Shown: positions 44,655 to 53,313 of the stretch, in pieces
How positions within the stretch are numbered: the first letter of the stretch is position 1
Layout of the letters: the number at the start of each line of letters is the position of its first letter
NCBI GenBank assembly: GCA_023412655.1
Contig: JAEYNH010000034.1
Span: forward strand, 1 to 64,000
Reading direction: 5' to 3'
DNA from: Pseudomonadota bacterium
GTDB taxonomy: Bacteria; Pseudomonadota; Alphaproteobacteria; Caulobacterales; Caulobacteraceae
Length of the DNA: 64,000 bases
The notes under the pieces: model-generated
What the model was told of the DNA's origin: nothing
Databases searched by the model: none
The model's input: the letters and a program-made list of their open reading frames with translations, nothing else
Position numbers and translations under genes: made by a program

Positions 44655-45065
44655 ATGGCGCTCCACATGATCAAGCTGGTGGTCGGCTGCGACACCGTTG
44701 AGGACCTGCTCGACTGGCGGCGGGTTTCCAGCCGCCCCGGCGATCCCTGGGTCCTGCGCACCCGCCAGACCCCGAAGCGGGCCGCCGAGATGCTGGAGGG
44801 CGGCTCGGTCTACCGGGTCTTCAAGGGCAACATCCTGTGCCGGCAGCGCATCCTCGCCATCGAGACGGTGGGCGAGGGGAAGGACGCCCGTTGCCAGGTC
44901 ACTCTGGACGAGGCCATCGTGCGGGTCGCGCCGACCCCGCGTCGGGCCTTCCAGGGCTGGCGCTACCTTGAGCACAAGGATGCGCCGCCGGACATGGATG
45001 AAGAGGCGTTCGGCGAGATCCCGGCCGAGCTGGCGCGGCAGCTGCGCGAAGTGGGGGCCTGGTAG
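44655..45065 (+). CDS. DUF1489 family protein
   Basis: The 136-residue product starts MALHMIKLVVGCDTVEDLLDW and contains PWVLRTRQTPKRAAEMLEGGSVYRVFKGNILCRQ, in sections, which are typical of DUF1489, an alphaproteobacterial family of unknown function. It is divergent from the patatin gene and convergent with panC, whose stop is 3 bases away. Confidence 0.85.
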   Translation: MALHMIKLVVGCDTVEDLLDWRRVSSRPGDPWVLRTRQTPKRAAEMLEGGSVYRVFKGNILCRQRILAIETVGEGKDARCQVTLDEAIVRVAPTPRRAFQGWRYLEHKDAPPDMDEEAFGEIPAELARQLREVGAW

Positions 45066-45068
45066 GCC

Positions 45069-45917
45069 TCAGACCGCCATGTTGTCGATCAGCCGGGTCC
45101 GGCCCAGCAGGGCGGCGGCGAGGATGCGGGCAGGCCGGTCCACCGGACCAGGACCAAGCCGCGAAAGGTCCGCCGCGTCGCGCACCTCCACATAGTCGAT
45201 GCGGCCGAAGCCCGCCGCACGCAGCGCCTCGACGGCTCGGGCCTCGGCCGCGTCGACACGGCCCCCGGCGTTCAACTCGGCGATGGCCGCTTTCAGGATG
45301 ACATTGAGCTGTCCGGCGACGTCCCGCTCCGCCTCGGAGAGGTAGGCGTTGCGCGAGGAGAGGGCGAGGCCGTTCTCCGCCCGCGCGGTCGGCGCGCCGA
45401 CGATCTCCACCGGCATATCCATGTCCCGGACCAGTCGGCGGATCACCTGCAGCTGCTGGTAGTCCTTCTCGCCGAAGACGGCGACGTCGGGCTGAGCCTG
45501 GTTCAGCAGCTTCGAGACGACCGTTGCGACGCCGGCGAAGTGGCCGGGACGGGCTTCGCCGTCCAGGGGTTCCGACACGCCGGCCACCGTCACGGTGGTG
45601 GCGAAGCCTTCGGGATACATCTCGGCCACGGTGGGCGCGAACAGCAGGTCGCAGCCGGCGCCGGCCAGCAACTCGGCGTCGCGGGCCTCGTCGCGGGGAT
45701 AGGCGTCGAAATCCTCGTTGGGCCCGAACTGGGTCGGGTTGACGAAGACGCTGGCCACCACACGCTGCGCCAGCGTGCGGGCCAGCCGCACCAGGGACAG
45801 GTGCCCGTCGTGCAAGGCGCCCATGGTCGGGACGAAGCCCACGCGGTCACCGGAGGCCTTCCAGGCGGCGACCTGGGCGCGGAGTTCTGCGACGGTGCGG
45901 ACAGTCTTCAGGGTCAT
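45069..45917 (-). CDS. panC: Pantothenate synthetase
   Basis: PanC joins pantoate and beta-alanine with ATP. The 282-residue product has FVPTMGALHDGHLSLVR near residue 28-44, the HIGH-like motif, and GVATVVSKLLNQAQPDVAVFGEKDYQQL near residue 127-154, in sections. It is on the opposite strand to mipZ, with a 119-base divergent gap. Confidence 0.97.
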   Translation of the reverse strand: MTLKTVRTVAELRAQVAAWKASGDRVGFVPTMGALHDGHLSLVRLARTLAQRVVASVFVNPTQFGPNEDFDAYPRDEARDAELLAGAGCDLLFAPTVAEMYPEGFATTVTVAGVSEPLDGEARPGHFAGVATVVSKLLNQAQPDVAVFGEKDYQQLQVIRRLVRDMDMPVEIVGAPTARAENGLALSSRNAYLSEAERDVAGQLNVILKAAIAELNAGGRVDAAEARAVEALRAAGFGRIDYVEVRDAADLSRLGPGPVDRPARILAAALLGRTRLIDNMAV

Positions 45918-45977
45918 GGCGCGCCCTTACGCCGACCGGCGGCCCTCGTCCATCCACAGCCCGTGGCGATCGGCGCG

Positions 45978-46021
45978 TTGACGCGGCGCCACACAAAAGG
46001 CTCACGTTAAGGAATTGAGTC
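45978..46021 (+). promoter_or_regulatory. mipZ upstream region with TTGACG and GAGTC (GANTC)
   Basis: TTGACG (45978-45983) and the CcrM methylation site GAGTC (46017-46021) precede the mipZ start at 46037 by 53 and 15 bases. In C. crescentus mipZ is known to be affected by CcrM methylation and GcrA, so a GANTC here fits. A good -10 is not evident. No start site is known. Confidence 0.5.
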
Positions 46022-46036
46022 GGAGCTGAGAGACCC

Positions 46037-46870
46037 ATGGGCCAGGCCAGCGTCATCGTCGTGGGTAACGAAAAGGGCGGGGCTGGCAAGTCCACCATCG
46101 CCATCCACATCGCCACGGCCCTGCTGCACGGCGGGGCCAATGTCGCCGTGCTCGACCTCGATCTGCGGCAGCAGACCCTGGGCCGCTTCTTTTCCAACCG
46201 CCGGGTATGGCTGACCGCCAACGGCGCCGAAGCTCCCATGCCGCTGGAGCATGCGATCAGCTCGGCCGGCGACGCCCTCGCCAAGGCGCCCGACGCCGAA
46301 CAGCTCGCCCGCTTCGAAGAAGCCTTCGCCGAGATGAGTCAGGCGGCGGACTTCGTGCTGATCGACACCCCCGGAAGCGACACGGCGATCAGCCGGGCCG
46401 CACATGGCAAGGCCGATCTCATCGTGACGCCCATGAACGACAGCTTCGTGGACTTCGACATGCTGGGGCAGGTGGATCCAGTGACGCTCGAGCTGAAGCG
46501 TCACAGCCTCTATTCCGAGACCGTCTGGGCCTGTCGCAAGTCGCGCGCCCTGGCCACCGGCCGCCAGACCGACTGGGTGGTGCTGCGCAACCGCCTGGCG
46601 CCCACCGAGGCGCGTAACCGCAAGCGCCTGGACGAACGGGTCAACGCCCTGTCCCGCAAGGTGGGCTTCCGCGTCGGCCCCGGCCTGCGGGACCGGGTGA
46701 TCTATCGCGAGCTGTTCCCCTTCGGCCTCACCGTGGCCGACCTCTCGCCGAGCATCCGGCCGGTGGCCATGTCGCTGCAGCATGTGGCCGCGCGCCAGGA
46801 ACTGCGGGCGCTCATGGGAGCCCTCGGCTTCACCGGTCTCGATGACAGCGAGAAGATCGCGGCGGAATAG
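46037..46870 (+). CDS. mipZ: Division-plane ATPase MipZ
   Basis: MipZ, a ParA-like ATPase, forms a bipolar gradient that places FtsZ at midcell. The deviant Walker A GNEKGGAGKST is at residues 10-20, Asp42 (LDLDLRQ) is the conserved catalytic aspartate, and IDTPGSDTAISRAAHGKADLIVTPMNDSFVDFDMLG, in sections, matches C. crescentus MipZ. Length is 277 aa. A CcrM site lies in its promoter region. Confidence 0.95.
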   Translation: MGQASVIVVGNEKGGAGKSTIAIHIATALLHGGANVAVLDLDLRQQTLGRFFSNRRVWLTANGAEAPMPLEHAISSAGDALAKAPDAEQLARFEEAFAEMSQAADFVLIDTPGSDTAISRAAHGKADLIVTPMNDSFVDFDMLGQVDPVTLELKRHSLYSETVWACRKSRALATGRQTDWVVLRNRLAPTEARNRKRLDERVNALSRKVGFRVGPGLRDRVIYRELFPFGLTVADLSPSIRPVAMSLQHVAARQELRALMGALGFTGLDDSEKIAAE

Positions 46871-46894
46871 CCGCCGCGTGCTACGTCCGGCCGC

Positions 46895-47317
46895 ATGATC
46901 TACCTGGCTTTAGGCTGCGCGGCCCTGGCGCTCTTCCTGATCGTCAGTCGCCGCAAGACGCCGGTGCTGAAGCGCCGGGAATGGCGGTTCATCTCTGGAG
47001 CCTTCGCTGTGGCGGCCTTCACCGCCGCCGCCTGGTTCGGCGTCCGCGGAGCGTGGGCGCCGACGATCGTGCTGATCGTGGTCGGTCTGGGACTGGCGGT
47101 TTCGACCCGACGCACGGGCGCGCCGGCCGCTGCGTCCTCCAACCGCATGAGCGTGGCCGAGGCGCGCCGCATCCTCGGGGTGGAGGAGGGCGCAAGCCGA
47201 CAGGAGATCCAGGCGGCCTACACCCGGCTGATGCGCCTGGCTCATCCCGACAAGGGTGGAACGGCCGGCCTCGCGGCCCAGCTCAACGCGGCGCGCGACC
47301 GGCTTCTGCGCGACTAG
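46895..47317 (+). CDS. Membrane-anchored J-domain protein
   Basis: The 140-residue product has two N-terminal membrane segments (MIYLALGCAALALFLIV; AFTAAAWFGV and TIVLIVVGLGLAV) and a C-terminal J domain with EARRILGVEEGASRQEIQAAYTRLMRLAHPDKGG (HPD conserved). It resembles DnaJ-like proteins of the TIM14/DjlC type, a DnaK co-chaperone. It follows mipZ by 24 bases. Confidence 0.85.
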   Translation: MIYLALGCAALALFLIVSRRKTPVLKRREWRFISGAFAVAAFTAAAWFGVRGAWAPTIVLIVVGLGLAVSTRRTGAPAAASSNRMSVAEARRILGVEEGASRQEIQAAYTRLMRLAHPDKGGTAGLAAQLNAARDRLLRD

Positions 47318-47339
47318 CGCCGAGCACCTGACGCATACG

Positions 47340-47370
47340 AAAACGGCGCCGACCCATCGGGACGGCGCCG
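47340..47370 (-). terminator. Terminator after dacA-like gene
   Basis: On the - strand an imperfect 12-bp stem (forward arms 47344-47355 and 47359-47370, one mismatch) is followed by TTTT. It lies 25 bases past the carboxypeptidase stop and between convergent genes. Confidence 0.7.
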
Positions 47371-47395
47371 CTCGCGTTTCAAGGGCTCTGCCGGA

Positions 47396-48664
47396 TCAGG
47401 CCCGGGGCGAGATCACCATGCAGGGCTGCTTCTTGGCCTTCAGGGCCTGGCAGGCGGCCTTGGCCGAGGTTTCGGTGAAGCCCGAGAAGCGGCTGCGATA
47501 CCGGTTGCCGTCCTTTTCCGCGACGCCCCTCGCCGAGCTGAAATGCTTGCCGAACCGCTTCTCAACGATGGAAAGCTGCTCCTTCGCGTCCGCCCGACTG
47601 GTGAACGAGCCAACCTGCACAGTCCACTTCCCCTTGGCCGTGCTGGTTTTCTCGACGATCTCGATCTTGGAGGCCCGCATCGGCGGAGCCGTGGAGGCGA
47701 GCACGATCTTAATCTCGTCACGGTCGCCCTGGGCCGTCTGAGGCGTCTGCCGCCCCAGCATGGGCTGGGCTTCGAAGAAGCTCTGGGCGACCTGGATGTT
47801 CTCGCCATGAGCCCGGCGGGTCATGACGTCGAAGCCGGTCAGCAGCAGGTTCTGGGCGGTGGCGTCGCGGGCCGCCGTCGTGGGGCCGCCGAGGACCACC
47901 GCGATCAGGCGGCGGTTGTCTCGCACGGCCGAGACCGCGAGATTGAAGCCCGATGCATTGGTGAAGCCGGTCTTCAGGCCGTCCACGCCTTCCATGCGGT
48001 GCAGCAGACCGTTGTGGTTGCGCATGTTCTGGCCGCGGAAGTTGAAGTGGGTGGTGCTGAACAGCCGGTAGTACTGGGGATAGTCCCGCATCACCGCCCG
48101 GGAAAGGATGGCGAGGTCGCGCGCCGTGGAGATCTGGCGGCTGTCGGGCAGGCCCGAGGCGTTGGCGAAGTGGGTGTTCTTCATGCCCAGTTCCTGGGCG
48201 CGAAGGGTCATCAGGGCCGCAAAGCGCTGCTCAGTCCCACCCAGCTTCTCGGCCAGGGCCACCGCGGCGTCATTGGCCGACTTGGTGGCCAGCGCCTTCA
48301 TGGCCTCGTCCACGCTGATGGAATCGCCGGCGCGAACGCCAAGCTTGGTCGGCGCCTGGGCCGCGGCCCGGGGCGAGAACACCACCCGGTCGTCGAGGTC
48401 CAGCTTGCCCGAGGCGAGGGCCTCGAAGGTCAGGTAGAGCGTCATGACCTTGGTGATCGAGGCCGGATAGCGCGGGCTGTCGGCGCGGTTCTCGTAGAGC
48501 ACCTCGCCCGTCTTCGCGTCCACCACGATCGCGGCGGCCTTCGATGAGCTTTGCGAGAGCATCGCGTAGGGAACCTGGGCCTGAGCCTGCGGCGCGAGGC
48601 CGCCAAGCGCCATCGAGGCGGCGAAACCGAGGGAAAGCACAAGGCGGCGGGCGTGCTGGAACAT
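47396..48664 (-). CDS. D-alanyl-D-alanine carboxypeptidase with SPOR domain
   Basis: This 422-residue penicillin-binding protein has a signal peptide (residues 1-29) and the active-site boxes SITK (S69-K72), SAN (S129-N131) and KTG (K231-G233) of PBP5/6-type enzymes, which trim the terminal D-Ala of peptidoglycan. The last roughly 75 residues are a SPOR domain (KWTVQVGSFTSRADAKEQLSIVEKRFGK, sections), which targets denuded septal peptidoglycan. The ATG at 48664 is used; the frame stays open further upstream but has no homologue. Confidence 0.9.
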   Translation of the reverse strand: MFQHARRLVLSLGFAASMALGGLAPQAQAQVPYAMLSQSSSKAAAIVVDAKTGEVLYENRADSPRYPASITKVMTLYLTFEALASGKLDLDDRVVFSPRAAAQAPTKLGVRAGDSISVDEAMKALATKSANDAAVALAEKLGGTEQRFAALMTLRAQELGMKNTHFANASGLPDSRQISTARDLAILSRAVMRDYPQYYRLFSTTHFNFRGQNMRNHNGLLHRMEGVDGLKTGFTNASGFNLAVSAVRDNRRLIAVVLGGPTTAARDATAQNLLLTGFDVMTRRAHGENIQVAQSFFEAQPMLGRQTPQTAQGDRDEIKIVLASTAPPMRASKIEIVEKTSTAKGKWTVQVGSFTSRADAKEQLSIVEKRFGKHFSSARGVAEKDGNRYRSRFSGFTETSAKAACQALKAKKQPCMVISPRA

Positions 48665-48808
48665 GCTTCGTCCGTCGAATCTAAGCGTTTGGGCGGGCCG
48701 CGAAGCACCGCCGGGACTGCCTAACATGACAGCCGCAGCCTTTCGGTAGAGTAAACAGGTGTTGAACGGACGAAATGACGCGCCTGCGCGGCGCCGAGGC
48801 GGTCGCCA

Positions 48809-48848
48809 TTGTGCAGTGCACAAATTCCGTTGACTGTTGCACTGCAAC
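48809..48848. promoter_or_regulatory. Two PhaR-like palindromes and -35 box upstream of phasin
   Basis: Perfect palindromes TTGTGCA-G-TGCACAA (48809-48823) and GTTGCA-C-TGCAAC (48836-48848) have centres 26 bases apart, with TTGACT (48830-48835) between them. Both resemble the TGCA-rich operators of PhaR, which represses phasin genes in many alphaproteobacteria until it binds PHB. The regulator is not encoded in this window. Confidence 0.6.
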
Positions 48849-48928
48849 ATGAGACAAGGCGGGGTGTTTCTCGAGGGCCTGCGTCTGTGGCCCAGAGCTT
48901 CCTCCCCTCTCGCCAAGGAGTGCGCCAC

Positions 48929-49363
48929 ATGGCCGCCGCCGAAGCCGCGAAGACCACCGTCGAACAGTTCACCGCCGCGTCCAACGTCGCCTTCAAGGAC
49001 GGCGTCGAGAAGACCTTGGCTGCGCTGAACGAAATGAACAGCCATTCGAAGAAGAACCTGGAAGCCGTGGTCGCCTCGGTGACCGCCGCCACCAAGGGCG
49101 CTGAAGCCCTGGGCGCGCAGGCGATGGCCTTCTCCAAGACCGCCTTCGAGACCCAGGTGAACGCGGCACGTTCGCTCGCGGGCGCTAAAAGCGTCCAGGA
49201 AGTGATGGAGCTGCAGACCGCTTTCGCCAAGTCGTACCTCGAAACCTACATGGCCGAGGTCGGCAAGATGAGCGAGACCGTCTCGGCCTCGATGAAGGAC
49301 TCGGTGAAGCCGCTGAACGAGCGGGTGACCGCGGTTGTCGAGAAGCTGCAGGCGGTCCGCTAA
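48929..49363 (+). CDS. Phasin (PHB granule-associated protein)
   Basis: This 144-residue protein begins MAAAEAAKTTVEQFTAASNVAF, is almost all alpha-helix and Ala-rich, with EVVASVTAATKGAEALGAQAMAFSKTAFETQVNAARSLAGAKSVQEVMELQTAFAKS, in sections, as in phasin_2 proteins that coat polyhydroxybutyrate granules. ATG 48929 follows AAGGAG. PhaR-like operators lie upstream. A terminator follows. Confidence 0.88.
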   Translation: MAAAEAAKTTVEQFTAASNVAFKDGVEKTLAALNEMNSHSKKNLEAVVASVTAATKGAEALGAQAMAFSKTAFETQVNAARSLAGAKSVQEVMELQTAFAKSYLETYMAEVGKMSETVSASMKDSVKPLNERVTAVVEKLQAVR

Positions 49364-49390
49364 CCGCCGCAATCCAGTCCTGCGTTACAG

Positions 49391-49420
49391 AAGGGCCGGT
49401 CCGCAAGGGCCGGCCCTTTT
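49391..49420 (+). terminator. Terminator after phasin
   Basis: A 9-bp stem (arms 49391-49399 and 49410-49418) followed by TTTT, 28 bases after the phasin stop. A clear Rho-independent terminator. Confidence 0.85.
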
Positions 49421-49451
49421 CCTGTGCGCGGCCGGGCGCTAGACCTTGGGC

Positions 49452-49913
49452 ATGTCCAAAGTCGAAGACCGTCTCGCCGAACTCGGCCTCACCCTGCCGC
49501 AACCCAACGCCCCGGTGGCCAACTACGTGCCCTTCGTCCGTTCGGGCGACCTGCTGCACATCTCTGGCCAGGTCTCGGTGGACGCCTCGGGCGGTATCCG
49601 GGGCGTCGTCGGCGTCGAGGTGGACGCCGAAACCGCCAAGCGGGCGGCGCGGCTTTGCGGGATCAATCTGATCGCCCAGATGAAGGCCGCCTGCGAAGGC
49701 GACCTCGATCGGGTGGTGCGGATTGTGAAGCTCGGTGGCTTCGTCCAGGCTGGCCCGGACTTCTTCGACATTCCGCAGGTGGTCAATGGCTGTTCCGACC
49801 TGATGGTGGACGTGTTCGGCGACGCCGGCCGCCACGCCAGGTCGGCCGTAGGGGTCTACCGCCTGCCGCTCAACTTCGCCGTCGAGGTCGACGCGGTGGT
49901 GCAGCTGTCGTGA
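49452..49913 (+). CDS. RidA-family protein (YjgF/UK114)
   Basis: RidA-family enzymes hydrolyse reactive enamine/imine intermediates. The 153-residue product contains VRSGDLLHISGQVSVDASG, CGINLIAQMKAACEGDLDRVVRIVKLGGFVQAGPDFFD, in sections, and RSAVGVYRLPLNFAVEVDAVV. The catalytic Arg of the core group appears present as RSAVGV. I start at ATG 49452. It overlaps the GDPD gene (GTGA). Confidence 0.85.
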   Translation: MSKVEDRLAELGLTLPQPNAPVANYVPFVRSGDLLHISGQVSVDASGGIRGVVGVEVDAETAKRAARLCGINLIAQMKAACEGDLDRVVRIVKLGGFVQAGPDFFDIPQVVNGCSDLMVDVFGDAGRHARSAVGVYRLPLNFAVEVDAVVQLS

Positions 49914-50656
49914 AGGAGCGCTTCGGCGAGGCCTGGGACCTTCTCTTCCACCCGCCGATCGCGCACCGCGGGCTCTGGGCCCCCGACGGGCCGCCGGAGA
50001 ATTCCATCGGCGCCTTCCAGGCGGCCTGCGCCGCCGGCTACAGCATCGAGCTGGACGTCCAGCTCACCGCCGATGGCGAAGCGGTCGTCTTCCATGACGA
50101 CGAACTAGAGCGGATGACAGGCCAGGCGGGCCGTGTCCGCGACCGCTCGGCGGCCGATCTCGCCCAACTCAGGCTGAAGGGTTCGGACGAGGCCATTCCC
50201 ACCTTGCTGGAGGCGCTGGCCGTGGTCGGCCACCGGGCCATGGTCCATGTGGAGCTGAAGACCCCGCCCGGCGATGTCGGGCCGCTGGAGCGCCGTGTGC
50301 ACGAGGTGATCGCCGACCACAAGGGGCCGCTGGCGGTGATCGGCTTCAACCCCTACAGCCACGCCTGGTTCGCCGAGCGCTATCCGGGGGTGCTGCGCGG
50401 CCTCGACAGTTACTCCTACCGCGATCGCCCTGAAATGCCCGCCGCGCTGCGGCAGGCTCTGGCCCGGCTGGAGCATGTCGCCATCGCCCGGCCGCATTTC
50501 CTGGCTCTGGGTCTAGACATGCTGCCCGACGAGAACACCGCCCGGCTGAGGGCCGGCGGGATGCCGGTCATAGCCTGGACCGTGCGCACGCCTGACCAGT
50601 GGGCGGCGGTGAAGGACGGCTGCGACAACCTGGTGTTCGAGGGATTTGCAGCGTGA
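49910..50656 (+). CDS. Glycerophosphodiester phosphodiesterase family
   Basis: The 248-residue TIM barrel has IAHRGLWAPDGPPENSIGAFQAA near residue 15-37, in part, with the catalytic His-Arg-Gly (HRG) and EN, plus ELDVQLTADGEAVVFHDDELERMTG and HVELKTP. These hydrolyse deacylated phospholipids to glycerol-3-phosphate. It starts at GTG 49910, overlapping the RidA stop. The next gene overlaps by four bases too. Confidence 0.88.
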   Translation: MKERFGEAWDLLFHPPIAHRGLWAPDGPPENSIGAFQAACAAGYSIELDVQLTADGEAVVFHDDELERMTGQAGRVRDRSAADLAQLRLKGSDEAIPTLLEALAVVGHRAMVHVELKTPPGDVGPLERRVHEVIADHKGPLAVIGFNPYSHAWFAERYPGVLRGLDSYSYRDRPEMPAALRQALARLEHVAIARPHFLALGLDMLPDENTARLRAGGMPVIAWTVRTPDQWAAVKDGCDNLVFEGFAA

Positions 50657-51828
50657 GCCTGACGCCGGCGGTGAACGTATCCCGCCGTATCGCCGACATC
50701 GGCCGCGAGGCCTGGGACGCCTGCGCCTCCAACCCCGCCCACCTGGGTAATCCGTTCGTCCTCTACGATTTCCTGAACGCCCTCGAAGCCGGGGGTTGCG
50801 CGGTGGAGCGGCAGGGCTGGGGGCCGCAGCACCTCTCGGTGGAGGACGAAGGCGGCCGGATCGCCGCCGTCATGCCGCTGTACCTGAAGTCCCACAGCCA
50901 GGGCGAATACGTCTTCGACCATGCCTGGGCGGACGCGTACGAGCGGGCGGGCGGCCGCTACTATCCCAAGCTCGTGGGCGCAGCGCCCTTCGTGCCCGTC
51001 ACCGGGCCGCGGCTGCTGGTTCGGCCCGACGTGAACATCCAGGAGGCGACAGGGCTTCTGCTGGGCGGGGCCTTGGGCCTTTGCGAACGGTACGGCGCCT
51101 CGTCGGTGCACGTGAACTTTCCCACCGAGGCCGAGTGGCGGTTCATGGGAGCGTTCGGCTTCGGCCTTCGCGAGGGGCGGCAGTACCACTGGAACAATCG
51201 GGGCTATGACGACTTCGAGGACTTCCTCGGCGCGCTCTCCTCGGGCCGGCGCAAGACCATCCGCCGGGAACGCCGCGAGGCCCAGGCGCCGGTGGAGATC
51301 GTTCGCCTAACCGGCGCTGACCTGACCGAGGAGCACTGGGACGCCTTCTTCCGCTTCTATATGGACACTGGCTCGCGCAAGTGGGGGCGGCCCTATCTGA
51401 CGCGCCCCTTCTTCTCCCTGCTGGGCGAGCAGATGGCCGACCGGGTGCTGCTCGTCATGGCCCGGCGCAACGGGCGCTGGATCGCAGGGGCCCTCAACCT
51501 GATCGGCGACGACTGCCTCTACGGACGCCACTGGGGCTGTGTGGAGGACATACCCTTCCTCCACTTCGAGCTCTGCTACTATCAGGCCATCGAGTGGGCC
51601 ATCGAGCGCGGCCTCGCCCGGGTCGAGGCGGGCGCCCAGGGCGAGCACAAGATCGCCCGCGGCTACTTGCCGACCCCGGTCTATTCCGCCCACTACATCG
51701 CCGATCCCGCCCTTCGTGGTCCGGTCGAGCGCTTCCTCGAGCAGGAGCGCGCGGCCGTGGACGAGGAGATCGAATGGCTGACCGAGGAATATTCGCCGTT
51801 CCGCGCCGGCGATACGGCAGCGCCGTGA
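50653..51828 (+). CDS. FemAB-like/GNAT-fold acyltransferase (DUF482 type)
   Basis: The 391-residue product has SSGRRKTIRRERREA near residue 199, a C-terminal segment GHWGCVEDIPFLHFELCYYQAIEWAIERGLARVEAGAQGEHKIARGYLPTPVYSAHYI, in sections, as in the peptidogalycan/FemAB-like family (PF04339). Its reaction is unproven. It starts at GTG 50653, overlapping the GDPD stop by four bases. Confidence 0.8.
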   Translation: MSLTPAVNVSRRIADIGREAWDACASNPAHLGNPFVLYDFLNALEAGGCAVERQGWGPQHLSVEDEGGRIAAVMPLYLKSHSQGEYVFDHAWADAYERAGGRYYPKLVGAAPFVPVTGPRLLVRPDVNIQEATGLLLGGALGLCERYGASSVHVNFPTEAEWRFMGAFGFGLREGRQYHWNNRGYDDFEDFLGALSSGRRKTIRRERREAQAPVEIVRLTGADLTEEHWDAFFRFYMDTGSRKWGRPYLTRPFFSLLGEQMADRVLLVMARRNGRWIAGALNLIGDDCLYGRHWGCVEDIPFLHFELCYYQAIEWAIERGLARVEAGAQGEHKIARGYLPTPVYSAHYIADPALRGPVERFLEQERAAVDEEIEWLTEEYSPFRAGDTAAP

Positions 51829-51901
51829 GGTATCGGCGGTCGGCATTCCCCGGCGGCGGACGATTTGCTAGGCGTGGAAGCTCAGGCGTGAGGAGCGGAC
51901 G

Positions 51902-52339
51902 ATGAGCTTGGACGGGACCTACGACCACGACAACATCTTCGCCAAGATCCTCCGCGGAGAGATGCCCGCCGTGCGCGTGTACGAGGACGACCACGTCTTC
52001 GCATTCATGGACGTCTTCCCACAGTCCAAGGGCCACGTGCTGGTGATCCCCAAGCATTCGTCGGCGCGCAACATCCTCGAGGAGGAGCCCGAGCGGCTGT
52101 CGCAGCTGATCCTGGGCGTCCAGCGGGTGGCCAAGGCGGTCAAGGCGGGCCTCAACCCCGACGGCGTGACGGTGGCCCAGCTCAACGGTGGGCCCGCGGG
52201 CCAGACGGTCTACCATCTCCACTTCCACGTGATCCCCCGCTGGGACGGCGTGCCCATGGAGCGCCACGCCTCTGGCGGGATGGCGGACCTGGATCAGCTG
52301 AAGGAGCTGGCCGAGCAGATCTCGGCGAAGATCGCGTGA
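51902..52339 (+). CDS. HIT-family nucleotide hydrolase
   Basis: The 145-residue protein has the histidine triad HLHFHVIPR near residue 108 (HxHxHx), plus AFMDVFPQSKGHVLVIPKH. HIT proteins hydrolyse nucleotide-monophosphate conjugates such as AMP-lysine. The start is an ATG with GGAGCGG upstream. The stop overlaps the PhyH gene (TGATG). Confidence 0.9.
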   Translation: MSLDGTYDHDNIFAKILRGEMPAVRVYEDDHVFAFMDVFPQSKGHVLVIPKHSSARNILEEEPERLSQLILGVQRVAKAVKAGLNPDGVTVAQLNGGPAGQTVYHLHFHVIPRWDGVPMERHASGGMADLDQLKELAEQISAKIA

Positions 52340-53256
52340 TGGCGGCGGCGGAGCTTCCGGAGACGCCGTGGTTCGAAGACCCCGACCTCGAGGCCTACCT
52401 CGCCAGCGCCGGCCTGGACGCCCCGACCGAAGCTTTCGTGCGCAGCCTCGCGGAGAAGGGCTATGCGCTCGTGGACCTGGGCGACGAGGCGAGGGCGCTC
52501 TGCGATCAGGCCATCGCCGACACCGAGCGCTACTTCGGCCGCCGCGGCAGCGGCAATCGCATCCAGGACGCCTGGTTCCGCTCCCGGGCCGTGCGCCGCC
52601 TGGCGGCCTGGCCCGAGGTCAGGCGGCTGCTGAAGGCGGCCTACGGGCGCGAGCCCTTTGCATTCCAGACCTTGAACTTCCTGCGCGGCAGCGGCCAGGC
52701 GCTGCACCCGGACACCATTCATTTCCACAGCGTGCCCGCACGCTTCATGTGCGGCGTCTGGATCGCACTGGAGGACGTCAGGCCGGGCAGCGGGCCCTTG
52801 GTCTATCACCCGGGCTCGCACCGGCTGCCGATCGCCACCATGCGCGACGCTGGCGTGAATGCGTCAGCCCCGGGGCCGGAACATTACGAGAGCGTCTTCG
52901 TGAAGTGGTTCGCCGCCAGGATCGGCGAGGCGGGCTATCCGACCGAGCATGCCATCGTGCCCAGGGGGTGGGCCTTCGTCTGGGCGGCCAACCTGGCGCA
53001 TGGCGGCTCTCCGGTCACCGAACCGGGCTCCACCCGCCGGTCGCTGGTGGTCCACTGGTACTTCCGCGACTGCCTCTACTACACCCCCATGACCTCCGAT
53101 CTCGACCGGGGTCGGCTGAAGCTGCGCCTGCCTTTCGACATCGCCACCGGCGGTTGGGTCTGGCCGCGCAAGGACGGCCGTAGGGTCTGGCCAGGCAAGA
53201 CGCCGGTGCTGGACGGTCTGCTCCGCCGCGTGCTGCGCCGCCCCTTCCTGAACTAG
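52339..53256 (+). CDS. Phytanoyl-CoA dioxygenase family protein
   Basis: The 305-residue enzyme belongs to the Fe(II)/2-oxoglutarate PhyH family: GQALHPDTIHFHSVPARFMCGVWIALEDV near residue 114-142, in sections, with the His-x-Asp metal motif, and GPLVYHPGSHRLP, then the second-half His. It hydroxylates an unknown substrate. The ATG at 52339 overlaps the HIT stop (TGATG), suggesting coupling; a GTG at 52336 is also in frame. Confidence 0.82.
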   Translation: MAAAELPETPWFEDPDLEAYLASAGLDAPTEAFVRSLAEKGYALVDLGDEARALCDQAIADTERYFGRRGSGNRIQDAWFRSRAVRRLAAWPEVRRLLKAAYGREPFAFQTLNFLRGSGQALHPDTIHFHSVPARFMCGVWIALEDVRPGSGPLVYHPGSHRLPIATMRDAGVNASAPGPEHYESVFVKWFAARIGEAGYPTEHAIVPRGWAFVWAANLAHGGSPVTEPGSTRRSLVVHWYFRDCLYYTPMTSDLDRGRLKLRLPFDIATGGWVWPRKDGRRVWPGKTPVLDGLLRRVLRRPFLN

Positions 53257-53267
53257 CCCATACGAAA

Positions 53268-53292
53268 AAGCCCCGGGGTTGGCCCGGGGCTT
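53268..53292. terminator. Bidirectional terminator between PhyH gene and clpA
   Basis: A perfect 10-bp stem (arms 53268-53277 and 53283-53292). On the - strand a T5 run follows, so it terminates clpA best; the + strand tail is CTTCTCG. Confidence 0.75.
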
Positions 53293-53313
53293 CTCGTGCT
53301 TGCTTCGCCGGTG

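Noticed and set aside
48665..49372. Upstream extension of the carboxypeptidase frame by 236 codons
   Set aside because: It runs antisense to the phasin gene and precedes the clear signal peptide at 48664.
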